Below, piece after piece: positions 44,145-52,502 of a stretch of 64,000 nt of DNA. The notes beneath the pieces were generated by a model. It made no database searches. It was not told the origin of the DNA and was given only the letters and a program-made list of their open reading frames with translations. The translations under genes and the position numbers were made by a program. This stretch comes from Gemmatimonadota bacterium. GTDB taxonomy: Bacteria > Gemmatimonadota > Gemmatimonadetes > Gemmatimonadales > GWC2-71-9. How positions within the stretch are numbered: position 1 is the first letter of the stretch; each line of letters begins with the position of its first letter. Location of the stretch: positions 283,891 to 347,890 of the forward strand of contig JAZKBR010000007.1 in the NCBI GenBank assembly GCA_040388535.1, written 5' to 3'.

Positions 44145-47121
44145 TCGTGGCCCAGGCGCGGAGAATCATCGAACGCAAATCCTCGGGGCCACGTTGCGAG
44201 AACCCCGCCAGCCGGAAATACCACTGCGCTGCCAGCGACCGACTCCCCATCCGGATCGCCGCGACGACGGCGCCATCCTGAAGTTCTTCCCCACCGATCC
44301 AGCCATCTGTCACCGTGGCTGAATCGGCGAGCACACGCGCGGCGCTGAGCGCGGTCTCGGGATCCCATGCCTGCACTCCGCGACGAAAGTGCAACACCGC
44401 GAGCGCCCGCGGTGGCGCGCGATGCGTGATCGCAAAATGCTCGGCCTCATTCCAGAGGGTCGAGTCGATCCAGCCGGCGGTGCCAGAGTGCCGCACCGTC
44501 GCAACTTCCAGAAACTGCTGCAGCCACGGCCGCCAGTCGGCCGGCGCCGCATCTCCCGCGACGAGCTGTTGCCAGGCTTGCCAGGCGTATTGCGATCGGG
44601 CCACGTATTGCCACGGCAGGCTGTCGCTGGGCGCCGGCGCGCTCTGCCAGCTCCGTTGCCACATCGCTGCAGACCTTCGCAAGCCGGGAAAGAGGAGCGT
44701 GGAAAAGTCGACTGGCGCTGCACGTCGATCGCTCAGCGCCCGCGACAGATTGAACCAGCGGTCCCCCAGCGAAAGCATGCCGGTTGCTGTGCGGGATTCG
44801 TACCGGCGCCGTTCAGCCCCGAGATCGAGGACGGGATAGAAATCCGAGTTGGCCTGGCCGAATCGATCGAGGACTGGCGCGAGGAGCCGTCGATCTGCAA
44901 AGTGTGATGACTCCAACGCCACTGAGGTCAGCGGAAGATTGCGACAGAGGTCCGCTGCGAGTGCGGGCGAGGCGACCGCCGCCTGCCAGTCGGGCGTGGG
45001 CAAGGCACCGTCGCGAGACCCGACGAGGACCAGATCGGCGACACCGACCTGGTGAATCTGCCAGTCTGGAAACGCGCGGTGGAACGCGGTCAGGACCGTC
45101 AGCAGGAGTTCATCATCGAGTTCGTACGCCTGCAACCACTGAGCGAACACTCCGCCGGGCGCGAGTTGGGCGCGCACGCGGCGGTAGAACTCCTCGGTGA
45201 AGAGCCCCGAGACGCCGCTGACCCATGGATTGGATGGCTCCGAGACGATGATGTCCCAGCGGCGGTTGCTCGCCGCAAACCATGACTTGGCGTCGTCGAC
45301 GACGATGCGTGACCGGGGATCCTCGAACACCCGACGGTTGGCCGGCAGGAAGAAACGGGCGCCATCGATCATGCGCGGCTCGATCTCGATGGTGACCAGT
45401 TCCTTGAGGCTCGCTGACGAGAGCATGGCGTGGCTGCTCATCCCCGATCCGAGCCCGATCACGGCGGCGTGAACGGCCTTCGGTCGGTAGGCGAGCGGCA
45501 CAATTCCCAACAGGAGCTGGGTTGTCTCGTCGCCGTCGAGCGACCGCCTGGGCAACAGGGCGTCGCACGGCGCACGCGACAGCCGACCGAGCGATGCATC
45601 CGACTTGCCGTTGGTGGCGAGGACCCGCAGCCCGTTCGGCGACTCCGACACAGTCACCGTCGCGGTACGTCCGTCGCGGTAGTAGCGCATGTCGAGGTTA
45701 CCGGTGGGGATCACCTTGCCGCTGCGAAAGACTCCCGACGTGAGCATCGTTTCGTCGAATTTTGTCAGCACGACGATCACCACGACCGCCGCAGCGCCCA
45801 CCATTAACCGGGCTGAATTGCGACGCGAGAGGGTCGTCGTGCGGAGCAGTGCGATCCCGACCGCCACATCGATCGCGCCGCCAAAGATGATCAGCCCCTT
45901 GAGCCCGAGCCACGGCAGGAGGAGCAGTCCGGCGAGCGCGGCGCCGAGGATCGATCCGATCGTGTTGACAGCATACACCCTGCCGATTGCGGCTTCGCCC
46001 TGCTGCCGCGCGAGAAGCAGCCGGGTGATGAGCGGGAGTGTCATCCCGGCACAGATCGTGGCCGGCAGCATCACCACGAGACAGATGGCGTAGCGCACCA
46101 CAGTAAAGATCCAGTAACCCGACGCGCTCCTGGTGGTCGCCGCCATCACCAGCTCGACGACGTGAAACGCACCGGTGTAGAGCGGCAGGGTCGCAAGCGC
46201 GAGCAGCCCCATCACGACCTGGATCAGTGCGAGCGCGCGGACCGGTTCCGGAAAGCGATCGGCGTTGCGACGAATCCAGAAGGCGCCAAGCGCAAGTCCG
46301 AGGATGAAGGCCGAGAGCATCAGTTCGAACGAGTGGGTGGCGCTCCCGAGCAGGAGCGAGAGCATCCGGATCCAGTCGATCTCGTAGCAGAACGAGGCGA
46401 TCGCGGTAACGAAGGCTGTAGCGAGCAGCAGTCGCGCGAGGCCGTCGGCCGGGGCCGCGCTGGACGCCGCGGGCGCAGGTGCCGGCGGTGCGGCTCCGTG
46501 CCGAGCCACGAGAAAGGTCCCCAGCGCCACCACCAGATTGAGGATCGCGGCGGTGACCAGCACACCGGGCAACCCCGCCAGACCCACGAGCACAAATCCG
46601 GCGAGGAGGACGCCGATCGAGGCACCGATGGAATTGCTGAAGTAGAGCCACCCGAGAACGCGGCCGGGGGCGGCAGGGGCCCGGCGTAGCACCGCGGCAC
46701 TCATCAGTGGGAAGGTGGTGCCAAGAAGGACCGATTGCGGCAGGATGAGGATCGCCGCGACTCCCCACTTGGCGAATCCCAGCCAGGGGGTTCCGGCGAG
46801 TGCCGGGAAGATGCCGCTGTAGGCCTGATTGGTGATGGCGATGAAGCCATCATGGAAGATCAGGCCGATGAGACCGGCCGCTCCTTCCATCAGCGCGTAG
46901 CCGAGCAGGGGATTGGCAAGCCGGTCCGCGCGACGTGCAACCAGCGCGGCCCCCAGTGACATCCCGCCGAGAAAAATCACCAGCACCAGAATCTGGGCAT
47001 AGGCATCGTGGCCGACGAAGAGGCCGAGATACCGCGTCCATACCGACTCGTACATCAGTCCTGCCGCGCCACTCAGGAAGAAGAGGGCGTAGAGCAGAGG
47101 GACCATGCGGGCCGCCGGCAT
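44128..47121 (-). CDS. Membrane-spermidine-synthase-like fusion protein
   Basis: 997-residue protein. Residues 1-~450 contain about twelve membrane helices of a transporter-like fold (LYALFFLSGAAGLMYESVWT is the typical start of these fusions). Residues ~540-800 are a spermidine-synthase-like methyltransferase fold: SAM/dcSAM motif GLGSGMSSHAML, then DDAKSWFAAS and IIVSEPSNPWVSGVSGLFTE. A helical C-terminal region follows. Function of this fusion class is unsettled; polyamine synthesis coupled to transport is only a hypothesis. ATG 47121 chosen. The last codons before the stop (KETRD) are read from heptad array D. Confidence 0.85.
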   Translation of the reverse strand: MPAARMVPLLYALFFLSGAAGLMYESVWTRYLGLFVGHDAYAQILVLVIFLGGMSLGAALVARRADRLANPLLGYALMEGAAGLIGLIFHDGFIAITNQAYSGIFPALAGTPWLGFAKWGVAAILILPQSVLLGTTFPLMSAAVLRRAPAAPGRVLGWLYFSNSIGASIGVLLAGFVLVGLAGLPGVLVTAAILNLVVALGTFLVARHGAAPPAPAPAASSAAPADGLARLLLATAFVTAIASFCYEIDWIRMLSLLLGSATHSFELMLSAFILGLALGAFWIRRNADRFPEPVRALALIQVVMGLLALATLPLYTGAFHVVELVMAATTRSASGYWIFTVVRYAICLVVMLPATICAGMTLPLITRLLLARQQGEAAIGRVYAVNTIGSILGAALAGLLLLPWLGLKGLIIFGGAIDVAVGIALLRTTTLSRRNSARLMVGAAAVVVIVVLTKFDETMLTSGVFRSGKVIPTGNLDMRYYRDGRTATVTVSESPNGLRVLATNGKSDASLGRLSRAPCDALLPRRSLDGDETTQLLLGIVPLAYRPKAVHAAVIGLGSGMSSHAMLSSASLKELVTIEIEPRMIDGARFFLPANRRVFEDPRSRIVVDDAKSWFAASNRRWDIIVSEPSNPWVSGVSGLFTEEFYRRVRAQLAPGGVFAQWLQAYELDDELLLTVLTAFHRAFPDWQIHQVGVADLVLVGSRDGALPTPDWQAAVASPALAADLCRNLPLTSVALESSHFADRRLLAPVLDRFGQANSDFYPVLDLGAERRRYESRTATGMLSLGDRWFNLSRALSDRRAAPVDFSTLLFPGLRRSAAMWQRSWQSAPAPSDSLPWQYVARSQYAWQAWQQLVAGDAAPADWRPWLQQFLEVATVRHSGTAGWIDSTLWNEAEHFAITHRAPPRALAVLHFRRGVQAWDPETALSAARVLADSATVTDGWIGGEELQDGAVVAAIRMGSRSLAAQWYFRLAGFSQRGPEDLRSMILRAWATKETRD

Positions 47122-47135
47122 TGGGGACAAACAAC

Positions 47136-47274
47136 AAGAGACTAGAGACTTCAGATTAGAGATGAGAGAGGGCCTCAACCCTCCCCAGTAATCTCGCGTC
47201 GGGCTCCCACAATCTCCAGTCTTCGGACTCTAGTCTCTAGTCTCTAGTCTCTAGTCTCTAGTCTCTAGTCTCTG
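47136..47274. repeat. Heptad array pair E (GAGACTA / TCTCTAG)
   Basis: Left arm 47136-47170 of degenerate GAGACTA units on the plus strand; right arm 47226-47274 of seven nearly perfect TAGTCTC units. Inverted pair in the gap between two co-directional minus genes; the right arm begins 4 bp after the ADOP permease stop. Confidence 0.88.
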
Positions 47275-47278
47275 GTTC

Positions 47279-49873
47279 TCACTCGCTCCGCATCGCCTGG
47301 ATCGGATCAACTCGCGCCGCACGGCGTGCCGGCACAAACGTGGCCAGCAGGGCCGCGCCGCCAAGGACGGCAGTGACGACCACGAAAGTGATCGGATCTC
47401 GCGGGCTCACGCCGTAGAGCATCGAAGCAATGACGCGCGTCACCGCGGCGGCACCGATCAGGCCCAGGGCGAGCCCGGTCAGCACCAGCGTGCCGCCCTG
47501 GCGCATCACCATCGCCACGACGCCCCACGGTTTCGCGCCGAGCGCCATCCGGATCCCGATCTCGCGGGTGCGCTGATTGACCAGGTAGGCGATCACCCCG
47601 TAGAGCCCGGTGGCAGAGAGAACCAGCGCCACCGCTGCGAAGACTCCCAGCAGCCAGAGGTTGAGGCGACGGGAAGTGAGCGAGAGCGAGATCACGTCGT
47701 CCATCGTCATCTCGCGATAGAGTGGCTGGCCAACGTCGAGTTGCCGCAAGGCTGCCCGGATCGCGGGCGTCAGCGAGGTGGGCGGCACGGTGGAGCGAAC
47801 GACCAGGGTCATGTCGCGCGCGTTCCCGCCGGCCCGGGCCGGGAAATGCAGCTCGGGCATCACCTCGCGATCGAGCCCACCCTGCTTCACGTCACCGACC
47901 ACGCCAACAATCGTGTACTGCTCGTTCTCGTCGAACTTGATCCGTTGGCCGATCGGATCCTGGTTCGGAAATTCACGCTTCGCCAGTGTCGCGTTGATGA
48001 GGATGATACTGGTGGTGTCGCGCAGGTCCTGCTCAGTGAAATCGCGCCCCGCCTTGATCGGAATGTCGAGGGCTGTCAGAAAGCCCGGCGTCGTGTAGCG
48101 GAACTCCGCGAGCGGCTCCTTGCCGCGCTCGGGAGCGGGATGGCCCACCACGCTGTAGTTGCCGTTGGTTCCAGTCGACTGGATCGGAAGCCGCGAGATC
48201 ATCCCCGCCGACCGAACACCCGGGATGGTCCGGATCGCCTCCAGCAACGGCATCGCGAAGTTGCCCTTCCCGGCCCCCGCCGAGTCAGGCAGTGTCAGGT
48301 GGGCTGTCAGCACATTCTCGGTGGAAAATCCCGTGGCGGTCCCCTGCAGCAGCAGCAGTCCGCGCAGCAACAGCCCGGCGCCCGCGAGCAGCACCAGCGA
48401 CAACGCGATCTCGGCCACGACGAGCGCACTCCGGATTCCGGCCTGTGCCCCCGTGCTCCCCCGCATCCCCGCCTGCGTCAGCGATCCACGCAGATCACCG
48501 CGGGTCGCCTGCAGCGCGGGAACCAATCCAAAGAGCACCGCTGACACCACGGCAACACCCAGGAGGAAGACGAACATCTTGCCATCGATGGCGAGTTCGC
48601 TGGCACGGGGGAGCGCGCGCGCCACCATCGGCTGCAGCGCTTTCAGGCCGAACCACGCAAGCGCGCCGCCGATGATCGCCCCGCCGGTGGCGAGAATCAG
48701 CGATTCGATCAGGAATTGACGGACCAGCCTGGCGCGCGATGCACCGAGTGCGAGCCGCACCGACACCTCGTGCTGGCGCGAGGCAGCCCGGGCCAGCAGG
48801 AGGTTCGCGACGTTGGCGCAGGCTATGAGCAGTACCAGCCCCACGGCGCCGAGCAGGATCATCAGTGTCGGCTTGATGTTGCCGACGGCATCGGTAAGTA
48901 CCGGACGGAGGCGAGCCGAACGCGACGGATCCTGGTCAGGATGTTCGCGCTTGATGGCCTCGGCGATCGACTTCAGATCGGTCTCGGCCTGTTCGATGCT
49001 CACTCCCGCGCGCAGCCGCCCGGTGACCGCCAGGTTGTGGCTGCCACGTGCCGCGGCCTCCTCTGGCGTCACGATCAGAGGCAACCAGGCCATCGTGTTG
49101 ATGCTGGCCGCCGCGGGAATGATCCCGATGACCGTGCGTTCGCGACCATCGAGGTTGATGGTGCGCCCGATCAGCGCGGGATCGGCCCCGAAGCGGGTGC
49201 GCCAGAGTCGCTCATTGAGAAGCACGACATCGGCCTCGGCGGCCTGCGCATCGGTCGGCGCGAATCCGCGACCTCGCAGCGGAGCAATCCCGAGGGCGGT
49301 GAAGTAGTTGGCGGTGACGTTCGAGGCGCTCAGGCGTTCAGTCGCCTCGGTACCACGCAGGACGACACCTGTCGACTTGGAGGCTGCCAGCGAGGAAAAG
49401 CTCCGGTTGCGCGTGGCCCAGTCGTCGTAGTTGGGCCAGGAGACACTGCCGTAGCCGTCTCCGCTGCCCATGAAAAATGTTTCGTAAGCGTTCACGACTT
49501 CATCGGGCTTCTCGTACGGCAGCGGCTTGAGCAGCACGGTATTGATGATCGAGAAGATGGCGGCGTTGGCGCCAATGCCCAGGCCCAGGCAGAGCAGCAC
49601 CACGAGGACGAAGCCGGGAGTGCGTGCGAGGGTCCGCAGCGAGAAACGGACGTCGCGACGGACATCGTCGAACCAGGTCAGTCCGCGGGCATCGCGCACT
49701 TCGTCCTTGGCGTGTTCCATCCTGCCAAACTCCTGCTCGGCCAGGGCACGAGCTGCATTGGGGGTCATGCCGCGCTCGATATTGCGCGCGGTCTGCATTT
49801 CGAGGTGGAAGCGGAGCTCGTCATCGAGATCCTGCTCGAAGCGTCGGCGCCGAAAGAGATTGCGCAGGGTCAT
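47279..49873 (-). CDS. ADOP-family ABC transporter permease (MacB/FtsX-like)
   Basis: 864-residue permease of the acidobacterial duplicated orphan permease class: an N-terminal soluble ~65-residue cap (LDDELRFHLEMQTARNIERG), then two MacB_PCD-FtsX units. Four helices per half are visible, with FtsX motifs LLIACANVANLLLARAASRQ, EVSVRLALGASRARLVRQF and, in the second half, REIGIRMALGAKPWGVVAMV. It probably functions as a mechanotransmission or export permease without its own ATPase; the partner ATPase is not adjacent. The PadR gene lies 10 bp upstream and is the likely regulator. Confidence 0.93.
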   Translation of the reverse strand: MTLRNLFRRRRFEQDLDDELRFHLEMQTARNIERGMTPNAARALAEQEFGRMEHAKDEVRDARGLTWFDDVRRDVRFSLRTLARTPGFVLVVLLCLGLGIGANAAIFSIINTVLLKPLPYEKPDEVVNAYETFFMGSGDGYGSVSWPNYDDWATRNRSFSSLAASKSTGVVLRGTEATERLSASNVTANYFTALGIAPLRGRGFAPTDAQAAEADVVLLNERLWRTRFGADPALIGRTINLDGRERTVIGIIPAAASINTMAWLPLIVTPEEAAARGSHNLAVTGRLRAGVSIEQAETDLKSIAEAIKREHPDQDPSRSARLRPVLTDAVGNIKPTLMILLGAVGLVLLIACANVANLLLARAASRQHEVSVRLALGASRARLVRQFLIESLILATGGAIIGGALAWFGLKALQPMVARALPRASELAIDGKMFVFLLGVAVVSAVLFGLVPALQATRGDLRGSLTQAGMRGSTGAQAGIRSALVVAEIALSLVLLAGAGLLLRGLLLLQGTATGFSTENVLTAHLTLPDSAGAGKGNFAMPLLEAIRTIPGVRSAGMISRLPIQSTGTNGNYSVVGHPAPERGKEPLAEFRYTTPGFLTALDIPIKAGRDFTEQDLRDTTSIILINATLAKREFPNQDPIGQRIKFDENEQYTIVGVVGDVKQGGLDREVMPELHFPARAGGNARDMTLVVRSTVPPTSLTPAIRAALRQLDVGQPLYREMTMDDVISLSLTSRRLNLWLLGVFAAVALVLSATGLYGVIAYLVNQRTREIGIRMALGAKPWGVVAMVMRQGGTLVLTGLALGLIGAAAVTRVIASMLYGVSPRDPITFVVVTAVLGGAALLATFVPARRAARVDPIQAMRSE

Positions 49874-49883
49874 CGGTTTCCCC

Positions 49884-50216
49884 TCACACCGGCTGGAGGA
49901 CCCAGTGCACCGCCTTGGCGAACTGGGTCCACGTGTGAGTCTCGCGCACCAGCTGCTTGCGCCCGACCGTGGTGAGCCGGTAGAACTTGGCCCTCCGATT
50001 ATTGGTCGAGATCCCCCATTCCGATTCGATCCACCCCTGCTCCTCTAGCCGGTGCAGCGCAGGGTAGAGCGAACCCTGGTTCACTGTGAGGATCTCGCGC
50101 GACCGGTCCTGGATCTGCTGGGCCACGCCCCAGCCATGGTCCGGGCCACGACTCAGCGTCTGCAGGATCAGCAGGGCGAGGGTTCCCTGAAGGAGTTCGG
50201 CGGCGGATTCGGGCAT
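49884..50216 (-). CDS. PadR-family transcriptional regulator
   Basis: 110-residue winged-helix regulator. The LLQGTLALLILQTLSRGPDH, GWGVAQQI and VNQGSLYPALHRLEEQGWIE segments are the canonical PadR DNA-binding fold. Paired with the ADOP permease 10 bp downstream, a standard arrangement in which PadR represses or autoregulates the permease operon. ATG 50216 follows GGAG; the frame continuing to 50333 passes through heptad array F and is not coding. Confidence 0.95.
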   Translation of the reverse strand: MPESAAELLQGTLALLILQTLSRGPDHGWGVAQQIQDRSREILTVNQGSLYPALHRLEEQGWIESEWGISTNNRRAKFYRLTTVGRKQLVRETHTWTQFAKAVHWVLQPV

Positions 50217-50284
50217 CGGAGGTCTCCCACGGTGCGAGGTGATCTCCTGTAGACGGATGAGGGGAGGAAAGGGTTGCAGAACAG

Positions 50285-50365
50285 AGAAGGGAGAAGCGAC
50301 AAGGGAGAAGCGGGGGACCCCTGCACCCTTCACCCTTCACCCTTCTCCCTTCTCCCTTCTCCCTC
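50285..50365. repeat. Heptad array pair F (GAAGGGA / CACCCTT)
   Basis: Left arm 50285-50310 (AGAAGGGAGAAG type) and right arm 50325-50365 (CACCCTT x2 then CTCCCTT x3), mutually inverted, with a short GC-rich centre. Located between the divergent PadR and lipoprotein genes, so here it lies in a promoter region rather than after stops. Confidence 0.85.
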
Positions 50366-50421
50366 ATTGGTATCCGATTTTGCGGTATCTTAGGTCTCGC
50401 CCCTCAAACTCGGAGTTCCGC

Positions 50422-50895
50422 ATGCGCCGCCTGGCCGTCGTCCTGTCTGCTACCCTGCTGATCGCCTGTGCCAAGAAGGAGCCGGAGCCGGCCCCGGCCC
50501 CACCGGCCGCCGAGCCGGCCGCACCGCCGCCGGCCCCGCCGCCGGTCGACCTCAATGCCGTTGCCGGCACCTGGGATATGAAGACGATGTCGGCGACCAG
50601 CGATAGCGCCCTCGTCAACTACACCGTGGTGGCGTCGGCCGATACCGCCGGCTGGATGCTCAACCTCCCCAAGCGGAAGCCGATGAAGCTCTCGATCATG
50701 GTCATGGGTGACAGCGTGATGTCGACCGGGCCGGAGTATGAAAGCGTGTTGCGCAAGGGCGTGAAGGTCCGGACCAATTCGACCTTCCACTTCGTCGGCG
50801 ACAAGGTCACCGGCACCACAGTCGCGCATTACAACATCAAGGGCGCCGACTCGCTGGTGAACCTGCGCGTTGAGGGAACCAGGAAGCCGAAGTAA
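50422..50895 (+). CDS. Small lipoprotein, unknown function
   Basis: 157-residue lipoprotein: the signal ends at a lipobox LLIAC with the lipidated Cys16, followed by a Pro/Ala/Glu-rich tether (residues ~19-43) and a compact beta-rich domain (AGTWDMKTMSATSDSALVNY, VKVRTNSTFHFVGDKVTGTT). The domain looks like a small lipocalin/calycin-like barrel, but I cannot name a family. It is probably anchored in the outer membrane. ATG 50422 gives the signal peptide; upstream frame is repeat-derived. Confidence 0.78.
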   Translation: MRRLAVVLSATLLIACAKKEPEPAPAPPAAEPAAPPPAPPPVDLNAVAGTWDMKTMSATSDSALVNYTVVASADTAGWMLNLPKRKPMKLSIMVMGDSVMSTGPEYESVLRKGVKVRTNSTFHFVGDKVTGTTVAHYNIKGADSLVNLRVEGTRKPK

Positions 50896-50899
50896 GGAA

Positions 50900-51015
50900 C
50901 AGAGACTAGAGATTGGAGACTAGTGATTAGAGCTGAAGCACTCAGGCCGGCATCGCGTTCCGATGCCGGCCTTTGTGTTGTCACTAGTCTCTAATCTCTA
51001 GTCTCTAGTCTCTGT
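50900..51015. repeat. Heptad array pair G around a terminator
   Basis: Left arm 50900-50932 (AGAGACTAGAGATTGGAGAC type) begins 5 bp after the lipoprotein stop; right arm 50982-51015 is its inverted complement and abuts the convergent peptidase stop. The intrinsic terminator at 50944-50975 sits between them. Confidence 0.85.
50944..50975. terminator. Intrinsic terminator after the lipoprotein gene
   Basis: Perfect 12-bp stem AGGCCGGCATCG / CGATGCCGGCCT with a five-base loop followed by TTTG. It separates convergent genes and may serve the plus strand best, given its T-run. Confidence 0.88.
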
Positions 51016-52290
51016 TCACGGCACCAACCCCTTCGCCCCATCTCCGAGACTCGCAACGAGCAGGACCAGCATCTTCGTCGCGGGCAGCGCACTCGGCCAA
51101 TCAGCCCATTCGGTGACGGTATGCCCATTGGCCCCATACGCACGGCCGACGGCAATACTCGGAATCTTCCGCACCACACCCGGGTTCGCATCGGTGGCGC
51201 CACTCGCGACCGCCTCCGCGGCCCCCGGCATCCCGACACTGATACCAAGAGCACGCTGAATATCGACCGCTGTCTGCACCAATGGATGGGCGCGCGCCCC
51301 CGCGAGCATCGCGGTCGTCCCGCCCGCCTGATTGCGCGTGTCGATTTCCACACGGAAGCCGACCTTCTCCTTCTCCGCCGCAGAGCGGGCGATCTGCTCG
51401 ATGCGACGATCAAGCGAATCGAGCAGCACCGGGTCGGGGGAGCGCAAGTCGACGGTGAAGTAGAGCTCCTGCGGGATGCCGTTGAAGATCACCCCGCCGT
51501 GCACCTGCCCGATGTTCATGACGGCGCCTTCGGAGAGCGGCGGGAACTGCAACCGGTAGAGCTCATCGACGGCAGTTGCCAGCGCCTTGACCGGCGTCGG
51601 CTTTCCCCGCGAGAGCAGCGTGTGCGACCCTGGCGACGTGTAGAAATACCTGGTCCAGTAGATGCCGAGGGCGCCATAGCTCACCGGCCCGAGGCCACCG
51701 TCAATAGCGATGAGCAGGTCAGGACGCGGATTGTGCTTGAGCCAGTAGTCCATCCCGCGGATCCCGATCTCCTCCTGCACGGTGCCAATGAAGATCAGAT
51801 CGCCCCTGGTCACCAGCTTCGCCGCATTGAGCGCGCGGATCGTGGCGAGCATATTGGCCACGCTCGCACTGTTGTCCCACACGCCAGGGGCATGCAGAGT
51901 GTCCCCTGAGCGCCGCACCTTGAGCGAGATGTCGAGGTCGTGCACGATATCCATGTGGGCAGCGAAGGCAATGGTCGGCCCGCCGCCGCTTCCCTTCCTG
52001 ATGCCAGTCACATTGCCGAGTGAATCGACGCTGACCCGCAGCCCCTCGGCCAGCATCGCCTTGCGCACGTACTCGCCGCGCTGCTGTTCGTGCCGCGACT
52101 TCCCCACCATTTCGGTAATCGCGACCCACTCATCCACCTGCTTCGGGAAGCCCTGCTCGAGATGCTTGAACGCGGCCTTCACGTCAGCGCGAGCGAGGAT
52201 CGACGGATTCCAGGCCGAGGGGTAGCTCGGCTCCTGGGCGGGCAGGGTCGTGGCGGCAAGCGTGGCGATGCAGAGAAGCGTGCGCAGCAT
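51016..52290 (-). CDS. M20-family metallopeptidase (peptidase T/ArgE-like)
   Basis: 424-residue exported zinc exopeptidase. The signal peptide (MLRTLLCIATLAATTLPAQ) is followed by the M20 di-zinc core: FAAHMDIVHD (His ligand and Asp), GVWDNSASVANML (bridging Asp), VQEEIGIRGM (general base Glu and ligand) and the ligand Asp in IAIDGGLG. A dimerisation lid lies at about 210-330, and the final His is in NGHTVTEW. It probably cleaves di- or tripeptides in the periplasm. ATG 52290; GTG 52296 is also possible. The stop abuts array G. Confidence 0.87.
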   Translation of the reverse strand: MLRTLLCIATLAATTLPAQEPSYPSAWNPSILARADVKAAFKHLEQGFPKQVDEWVAITEMVGKSRHEQQRGEYVRKAMLAEGLRVSVDSLGNVTGIRKGSGGGPTIAFAAHMDIVHDLDISLKVRRSGDTLHAPGVWDNSASVANMLATIRALNAAKLVTRGDLIFIGTVQEEIGIRGMDYWLKHNPRPDLLIAIDGGLGPVSYGALGIYWTRYFYTSPGSHTLLSRGKPTPVKALATAVDELYRLQFPPLSEGAVMNIGQVHGGVIFNGIPQELYFTVDLRSPDPVLLDSLDRRIEQIARSAAEKEKVGFRVEIDTRNQAGGTTAMLAGARAHPLVQTAVDIQRALGISVGMPGAAEAVASGATDANPGVVRKIPSIAVGRAYGANGHTVTEWADWPSALPATKMLVLLVASLGDGAKGLVP

Positions 52291-52310
52291 GAGCACCTGA
52301 GGGGGAGAAG

Positions 52311-52399
52311 GGTACTAGAGACTAGAGACTAGCGACTAGAGAAGGGCCAAAGTGTTGTCATCCTGAGCGAAGCTCGCGCAGCGAGCGGAGTCGAAGGAG
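52311..52399. repeat. Half element H: GAGACTA array plus GTCATCCTGAGCGAAG core
   Basis: GAGACTA-type heptamers at 52311-52345, then the dispersed core 52354-52399 (GTTGTCATCCTGAGCGAAGC ... GCGGAGTCGAAGGAG). There is no right arm. It lies upstream of the divergent peptidase and GH89 genes. Confidence 0.8.
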
Positions 52400-52502
52400 C
52401 CACGCTCAGTCCCGGAGATTAATCTGTCGCCCAGGATGCAACTTGGTAAGGCGGGCCCAAGGGATGATATTTCGGTCATCCCACGACATGTCCGGAGCCG
52501 CA

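Noticed and set aside
48716..49975. 419-codon frame opposite the ADOP permease
   Set aside because: It overlaps two well-supported genes and has no recognisable protein features.
52443..52471. Possible sigma-70 promoter TTGGTA-N17-GATATT before GH89
   Set aside because: Only a partial match to both boxes; too weak to list as a feature.
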